Positions 10,192 through 21,040 of a stretch of 64,000 bases of DNA are shown here, piece after piece. How positions within the stretch are numbered: the first letter of the stretch is position 1; every line of letters begins with the position of its first letter. Below the pieces are notes generated by a model that saw only the letters and a program-made list of their open reading frames with translations, was not told where the DNA came from and did not search any database. This stretch comes from Linanthus parryae (taxonomy: Eukaryota; Streptophyta; Magnoliopsida; Ericales; Polemoniaceae): positions 16,192,001-16,256,000 of the forward strand of contig JALGPY010000007.1 of the NCBI GenBank assembly GCA_023055425.1, in the 5' to 3' direction. The position numbers and the translations under genes were made by a program.

Positions 10192-12481
10192 TCAAATGTT
10201 TGCGCCATCTGAGAACAATTTGTTCATTATGTCGCGGTTTTTGCACAAGCCTTCTAGTGGTACAAGTTTTGTCATAGTTATCCCTTCTCCTTCAGTGAAA
10301 TCGACTAGCTCCTCGGTCGTCCTCTTCCACTCGAAGCACTGAATCAATGACCCTAAACCAATACCCATTACGCGATGGGCGAGCCCTTGCCCTGGACAAG
10401 CTCTTCTTCCTATCCCAAATGTTATCACTTTGCTACTCTGGGCTTCCCCATCTCCAAGAAACCTCTCAGGTTTAAATGTTAATGGATCATCCCATGTGTT
10501 AGCATCTCTTCCTATAGCCCACGCGTTCGGCAATATAATTGTATTTGCTGGGACATCATATCCTGCTATTTTGCAATTTTCTGATGCCATGTGAGGTATT
10601 AGCAGTGGTCCGGCAGGAAATAGTCGTAGAGCCTCAGATATAATAGCTTGAAGGTACTTGAGCTTTGGGAGATCCTTTTCTTCAAGTAAGCGATCGTGTC
10701 CAACAACGGTGTCTATCTCCGCTTGAGCTTTCTTTAAAATCTCGGGATTGTTTAGTAGACTAGCCATAGCCCACTCCATTGTCACCGCTGTTGTGTCGGT
10801 TCCAGCAGTAACCATAACCTAACATTTATATCAAAAATCAATTTCAGGAAGTAGATAGTTAAACCAGATTGTGGTCCGAAATTATGGGTGGAATTCATGA
10901 ATAAACTAAATTCTAAAGGGATATAATTATTAACAGAAATTTTGACTTAATTTTTTAGTTGCTAAAATGGACTATATAGAAAACTAAAGCACTACTATCC
11001 GGTTGAAGGTAAATCTCCGATACAATCATGCAAAATAACTCTCTCCAATATCTTTACAATGATTAAGGTAAAATTCTACAAAATCTGACAAAAAGATTTG
11101 ATTTTGTTTGTTTTGTAGATTTTTACCTAGATTTTCTTTTGAAGAATTTGTTTACCTAGATTATAATATGAGTTTAATATTAATATGCAGATTCTACAAT
11201 CTCCAATTCTAATGTTGATTTGTCGTGGCTTACTGAAATACCATGTTCACCCTCATTTTACATATGAATTATCAATTTGTCCAAATAAATAACATTTCAA
11301 ATGTGATGTAAAATCAAATAAATATATATTTATTGCAAATTTGATGGTAGAAGTTACAAGCGTTGCCAAATACTATTAATATTTAAATAAAATTTTCAGC
11401 GGATGTTAAACAGTTTTCTTAGTTTAATTTAGGTCACAGTATTCACTCAAGAATTTTTCATCAGATTTTTGAGATATTAAGTTACGACCAACAGTCTATA
11501 GTTTCGTAATTTCTATTTGTTGCTGGTTTAGATTGTTTGGTTATTGCTGAAGTTTAGTTTGCCATGAGCAGAAAGGAAGTAAAAAGAAGTGATTACCAAT
11601 ACAAGACCCTTGATGATGGTGTCGTTATAGTATTCTGGCTGCGACTTTTGCAAGGAAAGCAGAGTATCGATCATCGTATTCCCACCCTTTTCGAGGCGTC
11701 GCCGGTCATCAACTAGGCCTTGCAGCAAATTATCCAACTTCTTGTAAATTCTCTTCAGATTCTTCTCATAATCCTTATAGTTAATCCACCGCAGAAAAGC
11801 CAGGTATTCGATAGGGTTCCATGCACCACTGTATCTGGAAACTTCACTCGCAATCCCACGAAACTCTATCGAATCTTCAGAATCGTCAAACCCTTTGCCA
11901 TAGTACCGCTTTCCAGCTATCATTCTCGTGACCACGTTTAGATTGAGCCCAGAGAACAAGGCTTTGAGCTGGACTGTGGCGAATTCGCGAGATGACAGGT
12001 TGCGGAGAATCATCTCCATTTCTTCTTGGCGGAGGGCGGTGAAGGTGTTGAGACGAGCAGTGGAAAACACTTCTGTCGCCATGAGCTTGCGGAGATTTTT
12101 CCAGTGGTCGCCGTGGGGCGCTACGATAACAATGGTGTTGTCGTAGGCTAGGTACTTGCTGTGGAGGAGGGAGGGACGGTTGGCCAAAACTACGTCGTTT
12201 TTGGTGAAGCATTCCTCTAGTAGGGCCGGGGAGTCCACCACCACAGCGAGGCGGGAGCCGAACCGGAGGGAGAAGACAGGGCCAAGTTTTTGAGATAATT
12301 TGTAGAAATTTTGGTGGACTGGGTGCCTGAGGAGGTGGAGGTGACCTATGATGGGGATGCCTCTTGGGCTGGGAGGCAGGTTCAGGCCTCTCCGTGATTT
12401 GGATGTTGAGAAAAATCTGAGAGCTCCTATGATTGACAAAAGAATCCAGAAAAATGTGAAGGGCAAACTAGTGATCTCCAT
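10192..12481 (-). CDS. Cytochrome P450, CYP81 family-like (2 exons, 503 aa)
   Basis: A heme-thiolate monooxygenase that would insert oxygen into a small hydrophobic substrate using electrons from NADPH-P450 reductase at the ER membrane. Exon 1 is 12481-11597 (295 codons) and exon 2 is 10818-10192; the intron (11596-10819) has GT and AG borders and is in phase 0. I chose the ATG at 12481 because it starts MEITSLPFTFFWILL, a signal-anchor helix, and follows a short 5' leader with a TATA box. Visible landmarks: proline hinge PPSPRGIPIIG (residues 36-46), I-helix AGTDTT (300-305), ExxR as E357-A-L-R360, PERF (412-415), and the heme loop FGIGRRACPG with Cys436. Length and intron position fit family CYP81, whose members hydroxylate isoflavonoids, lignans or glucosinolates; the substrate cannot be read from the sequence. 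No frameshift or stop is seen, so the gene appears intact. Confidence 0.93.
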
Positions 12482-12532
12482 AGTAGATGAAATCCTCAAG
12501 TTGTGGTGTGTGCCCTCCGCACTCAACCTCTC

Positions 12533-12543
12533 AATATATATAG
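12533..12543 (-). promoter_or_regulatory. TATA box of the P450 gene
   Basis: Minus-strand CCTATATATATT lies about 55 bases upstream of the chosen ATG. This implies a very short 5' leader and supports that start. Confidence 0.6.
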
Positions 12544-12559
12544 GGCCGCATGGGTATGT

Positions 12560-12881
12560 TTCTTTTCAGCTTATTTTCACATAATGTAGAAATAACAACT
12601 CGTAATGATGCATGTAAAATCGTATCTGAATTGATAAAAATCAATTTACACAACTTTCTGAAATCTTAATTTTTCAACAATCTCGCACATGACAAATTAG
12701 CTTTCAACCAATAGTCAATATAAAAATAAAATGCATAGATATATGGAATAAAAAGATATCAAACAGACAATAACAACATTAATAAAGGTGGCAAAGGACC
12801 TTGAATGTTCCTCTAGTGGAGGACTATAGGATAATGGATTGTCAATGAAGGAAACACATTGAACTTCTCATCATGTATAGT
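12560..12881. other. Upstream region of the P450 gene
   Basis: AT-rich sequence with no open frame. It would contain the P450 proximal promoter. No recognised operator-like motif apart from the TATA box. Confidence 0.4.
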
Positions 12882-13311
12882 ATAATTTGGGGTTGTCCTT
12901 TTGAGTAAGTAAGTGTGTGTCCAAATTATACTATGATGCTCCTTTCTCACATTTCTTAATCTCCCAACAAGTGTTCTCATGAATGAGCCTTCCATGAATG
13001 GCGTACCTGGTGTTCCTGCAGATGGTCGGATTTCTGCAGATGGTGGCACGGTGCACTCTCACAAAGGTGAACCCAAGAAATTTGGTGGATGCTTCCAGGT
13101 AAGGGAGAGCATGTTGAAGGGCTCGCACATGAAGGAGAGATTGTTGGGTATCATGTGCGAGCGGAATGTCCCACATCAGAATGGTGGGAATGATATCTAA
13201 GATTAAAATAGTATGATTTGGGACTTAACTCATAAGGTTGACATTTTGAGTAAGAGGGTGTCCTAAATCATACTATGATGCTCCTCTCTCGCGGTTCTTA
13301 ATCTGCTAATA
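12882..13311 (+). mobile_element. Degenerate TRIM with a very short interior
   Basis: A partial LTR ends CCCAACA at 12969. A second LTR starts TGTTGGG at 13142, directly after a purine tract (GAAGGAGAGA), and runs to about 13311. The shared part of the two LTRs includes TAGTATRATTTGGG...CTATGATGCTCCT. The interior is only about 170 bp. The left LTR lacks its 5' half and no TSD was found. Confidence 0.5.
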
Positions 13312-13694
13312 TTTTTTGGGTCACAATAGATTAAGCTTGTTAATTACATCTTTACTATTTAAAAGTTTGTATACAACAACTTGTTTCTTCGGCAACAAAA
13401 TTATATGCTACAAAAGAAAATTCATCGCATGTATTGTGCTTTCGGGACAAAACTAGTTAGATGTCATAAAATGATCAAAGAAATGGCGATGAACTTTAAT
13501 TTGTCACCACCAACATCGCTAAAGCCTCCATGTCATGAGAAATATTACATCCATAATATTTGTGACAAATTGGGCGTCGCCATATTATTTGATAACGTTC
13601 AATTATGTCGCCTTTATTATTGAGCTGGTTACAAGACTTTTTGGTTGCAAAAGCATACATTTAGAATTATTCATGACCATAAGATAGTGTCACA

Positions 13695-14271
13695 TAGGGC
13701 TGCAAGTTAAATAACTCACATCGCAAACCAGACCGAACCATGCTAATTGGTTCGGTTTACAAAATTCCAAACCAAAATTAAAAGGTTCGGTTTAGGTTCG
13801 TAAGTTTTCCAAATTGAAATTAAATGGTTCGGTTTAGGTTTCTGTGTTTCACAAACCAGCTAAACCATTTATATTAATAAATGATAATTATATATAATTA
13901 TGTATACTTAGTTCTCTTTTTCCTGACGCTATATATTCTCTATAACTTGATGATTTCATACTACCCAATCTAAAATCCAGGTGTTGTGACGTTCTGCTTA
14001 CATTTCTGTTGGGTTCTATTCATTTCGTTGGATTGACTTTTCCCGTTGTGATAATTTCCGGTAAGTTTGTGAGTTTTTGATGTTTCAGGACTATATTACA
14101 TCATAGATATGTTATTAGGTTAACCGCGGTTCGAACCGTAACCGGACCGTATATAGCCTAACCGAACCGAACCGTTTATAAATAGTTACCTTAAAGCTCG
14201 AATTTTTACCAAACCGAGAATTCAGGTTCGGTTCGGATTTTGGTGCAAAAACCGAACCGTTGACACCCCTA
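13695..14271. mobile_element. hAT-type MITE
   Basis: 577 bp from TAGGGCTGCAAG to GACACCCCTA, flanked by 8-bp near-identical TSDs GTGTCACA (13687-13694) and GTGTCACC (14272-14279). Both subterminal regions are filled with GGTTCGGTTT / AACCGAACC motifs in opposite orientation. No coding capacity. Confidence 0.88.
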
Positions 14272-14672
14272 GTGTCACCAACAACAGAAAAATTTTAAAC
14301 AACAATTTGTTTTACAAATAATAGCTCATGGCAATGAATTACTTATTATTGAATTACAATTTCCAGCCTAGATGAATCAAACCTAAAAAAACTTTGCCAA
14401 AATATAGAAATATTTTAAAGTGGGATTTAAGGTGATGCATTTAAAAAAAATCAAGTAATACATTCATGCAGGATTTACATTTTAGTATATGCTGTCAATT
14501 TCCTAGGAGAATTTATGTAGTCATTTATATATTAGTTTTATGCGTATGTATACATATAAGGGTAGCAAACAGATAAATTTCAAAAAAAAATCAAAAGAAA
14601 AGGGTAGCAACCAGATTTGTTGCCAACTATAAAAGAACTATTTTAAAAAAATAAAAAATAAAAGCACTGTTT

Positions 14673-14676
<4 letters not shown>

Positions 14677-14727
<51 letters not shown>
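14677..14727. repeat. (AT)n microsatellite
   Basis: An uninterrupted AT dinucleotide run of about 51 bp. Confidence 0.98.
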
Positions 14728-14731
<4 letters not shown>

Positions 14732-14899
14732 CACCGTAGTTTAAAAAAAATCAAAATATAAAAATCTCGTGAACTATAAATCAAGACCATTTTGATACAC
14801 AAACATTTATCATAGGGGCTTGCCGCCGGCGAGGCCCCTTCTCTTTTTCTTGTTATCGGAATTTGTTGTTTTATTTATGTATTTTCAGTTTCTATTGGC

Positions 14900-15090
14900 T
14901 AAGAGTGGTTCTCTTTCGTCAAATGACTTGAAATGACGGTCAACTACTGCACTAAAGCGGCCAACTACCGCTTGAGTGCGGTTCTCTTCCGCCAAGGGGC
15001 GGTCAACTACCGCCTAGGAGCGGTTCTCTTCTGCCAAGGAGTGGTTCTTTTCCTCCATAGGAAGGCCAAATACAACCTAAGTGCATTTTT
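14900..15090. repeat. Degenerate minisatellite with units of about 41 bp
   Basis: Repeated blocks of the type GCGGTCAACTACCGC followed by GAGCGGTTCTCTTCYGCCAA recur about four times with increasing divergence outward. Each unit contains a short inverted repeat (GCGGT...ACCGC). Just upstream, 14817-14840 is a GC-rich hairpin (GGGGCTTGCC / GGCGAGGCCCC). Confidence 0.7.
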
Positions 15091-15449
15091 TTAATCGAAA
15101 ATAAGGTACTAATCTACCACATAAGTGTGGCTTTTATGTGTCACATGGTCTTGCAGTTTCGCTGTGATTTTTTTGTGGAGGCTGAATTTTACTATCGTGA
15201 AGGACGAATTATTTTTTTCACTCCTCTCGTTGCTCGCGATGATGGAGGGAAAAGAACAATTAAGCCAATTGGTGGTGATGTTGGAGCGTACAACTGTTCA
15301 GTAGTCGTTTGAAGCGATAGTTGCCGATTTGTTCGTCTTATGAATTTCTAAATTATGTAGGCAAGATTATGAAATGTGTAATATTAAATTCTATTTCATT
15401 CTCGTTTCATCCATTGTAATTGTAATTGTTTATTATGAATGAAAATGTT
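15091..15449. other. Intergenic stretch, no gene recognised
   Basis: Contains a short open stretch (15127-15312) without recognisable similarity or domain. I would not call it a gene. Confidence 0.4.
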
Positions 15450-15595
15450 TGTTCAAGACTATGTTGTAGTCCTCTTTAAAGTGTAAGCGCAGTTATGTCC
15501 TTACACTATAATATTTGTTAGAGTTAGTTCTGCATTTTCTATAAGTGTAATCCTTCAGTTACATTTACATTTAATGAAAAGCACAAAAGTTATTA
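15450..15595 (+). repeat. 5' LTR of the Copia element
   Basis: 146 bp, matching 19966-20111. It includes AGTCCTCTKTAAAGTGTAAG and TTTGTTAGAGTTAGTT landmarks. Confidence 0.9.
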
Positions 15596-15669
15596 TGGTA
15601 TGATAGCCTATCGCGTAACTGCGACGCTCCTATTTCCCATTTCTAGGGTTTCTTTCTTCGTCTACAGAC

Positions 15670-18600
15670 ATGGAGGATTTGCCTTCGGGATTGAAGTTTC
15701 TTATCTCCAATTTGAAATCCTTAGTTCAAATCAGGCTCGACAGTGCCAATATCTTGTATGGGGTGCTCAGATGCAAGCAGTGTTTGGTGCGAATGATGTT
15801 CTTGAGCATATTCAAGATCTAGTTCTTTCTCCGACGATTCTTGATCGTTCTGGTGTTTCTCTACCTAATTCTTCATATTCGGCATGGAATGTGTTGATCA
15901 ACACCTCCGTACTTGCTTAATTGCTTCAATTACTCCAGCAATTCTCCAAATTGTTCTTCATCTTCAATCTGCCGTTGAAATCTGGAGTTGTCTGCAATAG
16001 CGTTTTACTTCTCTCTCTCGCTCTCATGTACAACAATTGAAGTCCAGGCAATGGTCACTTGATAAAGGATCTCAATTTATGATTGCTTATCTTGATTCTG
16101 TTAAACAGATTGTGGATCAGTTACTACAGGTAAACGAGTTAATTTCTGATGAAGATCTTATGCTTTACATTATGCGAGGGCTGCCTAAGGAATATGATGT
16201 GTTTCGAGCTACTATTCGTATTCACAATACTTCAATTGCTCTAGTCGAGTTTCAAAATTTGTTGTTAAATGAAGAACTTCATGTTGCTAGTATCACAAGC
16301 CTTCAACTGTTGATGTTGTTACTGCTTATCAAAATGCAAGTTCTTATGGTTCTCGGTCAAGGTTCAAACCTTCTTTTAATAAACCTACACCAAGTTATGA
16401 CTCTTATGTTTCTGGTTATGGTGGTAGGCTTGCTTCTAGGCCAGCTAGTTCTGAATCCAGACCAGATCTGAATACTCTTGTTTTTCAAATTTGCAACAGA
16501 ACTATGCACACAACTTTGGATTGTTGGTATAGCTTAGATACTGGTAAGTATCAAATCAAAAGAAGACCTATGAAGAAAGCTCATCTTGCTTCTAGTGTTG
16601 GAATTGGTCCTAGTCATCATAATGGTCCTAGTTATGGCTCACAGGCTTCAGTGCTTTCTGATAAAAATGCTGGTTATGGTGCTGGTTTTGCTAGCTCCCC
16701 TGGTGTTGCTTATGTTTCTCAGTCTCAGAATCCAAACTATGTTTCTGGTTCAAATTCCATTCCTCACACTAAGTCAATGCCTTGGTGTATGGACACAGGA
16801 GCTACAAACCATTTAACAAATGATTTTCAGCAGCTTCATCTTAGCCAACCTTACAATGGTACTGAGAAAACTCTGGTTGGAAATGGGGCAGGCATGCCAA
16901 TTAACAACATTGGTCAGAGTGAGATTGTCTTATCTTCTTGTAAATAATCTTTACCAAATTTACTTCATTCCACTTCACTTGCATCTAATTTACTTTCAGT
17001 ATCTCAATTCACTAAGGATCATGATTGCAGTATTACCTTTGACTCTAGTGGATTTGTCATACATGACAATTGCACCAAGAGAATTATATTCAAGGGCCCT
17101 TGTAAGCAAGGAATCTCTTCTACCAGCTTCCACTTCTGTTGCTGCTGCTTCTGTTACATCTTCTCCAGCAGCATTGTCTACAAGTTTTACAAATTCTACT
17201 TGTATTGTTCCCTCTGTTCGGCATTATAGATTAGGTCATCCTTCTGCTGACGTCTATAATGTTTTAGCTTCTCATTTACATGTACCTCACTAGTCCAAGT
17301 CATGTTTATGTGAAGCATGTGCTGTTAGTAAAAGTCACAAACTTCCATTTTCTCTGTCTAAATCAAAATCTACTATACCTTTTGCTCTTGTTCATTCTGA
17401 TATTTGGGGTCCTGATCCAGTTCCATCATTTAAAGGTTTCACTGATTACATTTTATTTGTGAATGATTTCACCAAATATTGTTGGCTATATCCTTTGACC
17501 TCTAAATCACAAGCCTACTCTGCTTGCTGCCATTTCACTACACTTATATCTACCAATTTCAAACCAAAGTTGAAGTATTCAGAACTTATAATGGTTCAGA
17601 ATACACTAATCACAACTTTGGTCTGTTTCTTCAACAAGAGGGAACTATCCATCAAACCTCTTGTCCACATACTACTGAGCTAAATGGGAAAGTGGAAAGA
17701 AAACACATACATCTAATAGAAACTTCTCTTTCTCTTCTATCTCATTCACACATTCCTACCACATTCAGGCTTGAAGCTATAGGTACAACAAATTTTTTGA
17801 TTAAGAGAATGCCAAAAAGGAGTCTTTGTCCCCCTCTCAAAAACTATATGGTGTTTCTCAACATTATTCTTCTCTCAAAACTTTTGGGTGTTTATGTTTT
17901 CCATGGCTCAAACCATACGACCATCACAAACTTCAACCAAAGTCTTCTAAATTTGTTTTCTTAGGGTATTGTACTTCTTCTAAGGGCTTTAGATGTTATG
18001 AGCTCTCTTCTCATAAATTTTATATCTCTAGACATGTTCAGTTCTATGAACATATCTTTCCATTTTAACAATCTCTTTCCAGTTCTGGTTCTGAATCATT
18101 TACATCTTATATCCACACAAATCTTTTTCCATCCATTTACACTCCTATTGTCTCATCAGCTGCACCTTCTCTTGTTCCTAACATTGTTCGGTTTGTGCCA
18201 CCTGTCACTCAACCAGTTTTGCTCTCTCATAATACCTCTTCTTCCTCTTCACCTTCCCGAATCCATGACTCTCATCACTCATTTTTTTCATATTCCACTT
18301 CTTCTTCTACTAGTATACCACTCCCTGCACTAAATATGCTTGTCCGTCTACCAAAATTGCTACTGATCTGCAACCTGTACTTAAAACATGTCATGAAGTT
18401 TTGACTATACCAGAATAGAAACAGGCTATGACTGAATAATATCAAGCCTTGTTAAAGACAGGGTACCTGGGAATTGGTTTCCTTACCCCTTCTAGACAGT
18501 CAATTGGGTGTAAGTGGGTTTTAGAGTAAAGAAGAATGCATATGGGACTTGATTAAGGTATAAGGCCAGGTTAGTGACCAAATGATTCTTGCAGAATTAT

Positions 18601-19904
18601 GGAGTTGATTATACAGAGACTATCAGTCCTGTGGCCAAACAACATACTGTTAGACTTGTACGGAGTTTGGCTTTACATCACAAGTGGCCTATAAGGCACT
18701 TAGATGTTTCAAATTCCTTTCTACATGGATACTTGGAATAGGAAGTATACATGGATCAACCAGCTGGATTTGTGGATCAAAGACATCCAAATTTTGTGTG
18801 TAAAATCAAAAAATCCCTATATGGTCTTAAGCTAGAACCCAGGTCATGGGACACCTTACTTGCTTCTTTTCCTGTTGCTCAAGGGTTCAAATCAAGTTTG
18901 GCTGATTCATCTTTGATTGTGAAGCACCATAAAGAGCACTCTCTTCTTATTCTCATTTATGTGGATGATAGTTTGATTACTGGGGGTTCAGAAGCCCCGC
19001 TTCAAGAATGTGTTAGTATTTTGAGTTCAAGGTTTGAAATGAAAGACTTAGGACCATTTTCCTATTTTCTGGGTATTTAAGTGACAAACACTACTGATGG
19101 TGGTCTTATTTTGCACTAGAATAAGTGTGCACATGAGTTACTCAACAAGGCAGGTATGAGTGATTGCAAGCCTTCTGCATCTCCAGTAGCTCTAACAGTC
19201 AAACAAGAAGATGTATCTCTCTTTGATGATCCTGCTCTGTATAGGATTATTGTGGGTAGTCTTCAGTATTTAACTGTTACTAGACCAAACATTTAGTATG
19301 CAACGATGATTGTATGTCAATTTCTACATAATCCTACAAATGGTCATTTTCAAGAAGTTAAGAGAATAATAAGATACATCAAAGGAACCTGTGATTTTAG
19401 TATTAAGTTTTCTCCTGGTGACTTTAGACTGAAAGACTTCTCAGATACTGATTGGGCAGGAGATCCTATTACAAGAAGGTCAACTACGGTTTATGGTGTG
19501 TTTCTGGGTGCAACTCTCATTTCCTGGTCTTCTAAGAAACAATGCACGTTGAGTAGAAGTTCTACTGAAGCTGAGTACACATCATAGCTTCTGTAACATC
19601 ATAAATTAAGTGGCTTGGTTACTTACTGAGAGATCGACATATTGGTGCTGAACAACCTGTAGTTTTGTGTGACAATCAGTCTGCAATAACTTTAGATTCA
19701 AATCCAGTGTTCCATGATAGAGCCAAGCACATAGATTTGGATTATCACTATGCGAAAGAACAAGTCTAAGCCAAAGCCGTTCAAGTCAGATATATCTCAT
19801 GCAAGGATCAGTCAGCTGATGTCTTCACCAAAGGTTTGTCAAATCATCAATTTATGTATCTTAAACACAAATTAAATTTGAGAAAAGTTTTAGATGATAG
19901 TTGA
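15670..19904 (+). pseudogene. Copia gag-pol polyprotein, multiply broken
   Basis: Fragments occur in the canonical order. Gag begins at the ATG at 15670 (MEDLPSGLKF) and resumes in shifted frames at 15990-16300 (QFMIAYLDSVKQIVDQL). The protease region has MDTGATNHLT near 16788. The pre-integrase segment has YRLGHPSADVYN (about 17224), followed by the integrase core HSDIWGP (about 17394) and PHTTELNGKVERKH (about 17667). Reverse transcriptase shows LDVSNSFLHGYLE and YVDDSLITGG (about 18958). RNase H shows DTDWAGD, and the C-terminus has SADVFTKGLS. At least five stops and several frameshifts separate these parts, so no functional protein can be made. Confidence 0.88.
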
Positions 19905-19965
19905 TTTACAGTTTCAAATTAAGTCTTGTTTGTAATAACTTTAGAGAGGTTAGTTTCAGAGGGGA

Positions 19966-20111
19966 TGTTAAGGACTATGTTGCAGTCCTCTGTAAAGTGT
20001 AAGGGCAGTTATTTCCTAACACTATAAGGTTTGTTAGAGTTAGTTTTGCATTTTCTATAAGCGTAATCCTTTAGTCACATTTACATTTAATGAAAATCAA
20101 AAAAGTTATTA
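19966..20111 (+). repeat. 3' LTR of the Copia element
   Basis: Starts immediately after the polypurine tract and matches the 5' LTR with scattered substitutions. Confidence 0.9.
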
Positions 20112-20387
20112 ATGTAGAATGCATTTCAGAAAAAAAAATATCATGCCCATTGCCCACGTCCATTTCGTCACTAAAGAAGCCAAGCCTACGTCCATCAAAC
20201 ATATCCTAAGTTTTCGTTCAAAGAGGTTAAAAGAGCTTAACTTCTAAACCTAAACCTAAACCATTTGTCTTCACGGCAGAGCCTCGGAGCAGAAGTCGGT
20301 GACTTCTCTTGCTTTGTCCTCTCGTTTTCAGCGGCAACGCCCTCCGAGCTGCAGTAGCCTGGAATCTGGATGGCTGCATCTCCTTAT
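20112..20387. other. Short single-copy stretch between two retroelements
   Basis: Moderately GC-rich, with an AAACCTAAACCTAAACC run resembling a telo-box, which is common near 5' ends of plant ribosomal and housekeeping genes. It continues on the far side of the 20388-24812 insertion (from 24818). A disrupted gene leader is possible, but I cannot identify one. Confidence 0.3.
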
Positions 20388-21040
20388 TAATAGAGAAAAT
20401 TTCAAAACTTAATTATTATTTATAATTATAATTATATTTATATTTTAATTATAATTGATATGTTATTATTTTTCTATTTGTAACTCCCACATTATTGGGG
20501 TATTCAATATGAAATATTTGGTATAAATGTGTATTAGTTGGTGGTGTTTATTATAGTCCTAATTCCATATAACTACTAGGAGTTACTATTTGATTTTGTA
20601 TTGCTATATATATGTGAATATCATTTGTATGGGATATGGATGGAGAGTATATGTGATGAAAGCTCACATAGAAAAGTATACGAGTGTACTTCTCATGAAA
20701 CATATTTTAAGTATTCTACATAGTATAGTATGATACTCTTGTTCTTGGGCAACAACGGTTCATGACGGTTTACAAGTCCTACAACCGGGGTGACGCTTGT
20801 AGGAGCTGGCTCGAGTGTGGGCTGAATCCTACTTCGTAGCATACCGGTAGCACCCTCACGTGGGGAGGATCTACGTTGTAGGACAATGTCCTACATAACA
20901 TGCCTCTCACACCCAGGCCAGCGTTATTATATCATTTGTTATTGTGTTTTATTCTATTCGATCATTTTATGAGTTATCTAAATTATTTTAATTGATAATG
21001 TTAATGCTTATTTTTGTGTTTTGGTCCCTGAGGACTAACA
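20388..21040 (+). repeat. 5' LTR of the LARD
   Basis: Its first bases (TAATAGAGAAAA) have drifted from the TGTTAGGGAAAA of the 3' copy. It carries conserved stem-loops: TATGTGA/TCACATA near 20650, CCTACAA/TTGTAGG near 20790-20815, and GTAGGACA/TGTCCTAC near 20877-20893. Confidence 0.88.

Larger units (their letters stand above)
15450..20111 (+). mobile_element. Ty1/Copia retrotransposon, degenerate but structurally complete
   Basis: Two 146-bp LTRs (15450-15595 and 19966-20111) both start TGTT and end AAGTTATTA. The flanking ATGTT (15445-15449) and ATGTA (20112-20116) are a one-mismatch TSD. The primer site (TGGTATGATAGCC, 15596 on) is a decayed form of the tRNA-iMet complement, and the polypurine tract is TTCAGAGGGGA (19955-19965). 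Gag, protease, integrase, reverse transcriptase and RNase H follow in Copia order, with many stops and frameshifts. LTR divergence and coding decay suggest an old insertion. Confidence 0.92.

Noticed and set aside
12931..13200. Overlapping open stretches on both strands near 13 kb
   Set aside because: They fall across the TRIM remnant and have no domain; the repeat structure explains the sequence.
15600..15920. 106-codon frame at the start of the 15450 Copia element
   Set aside because: The true gag frame is the one beginning MEDLPSGLKF at 15670. This frame is a shadow that becomes gag-like only after frameshifts.
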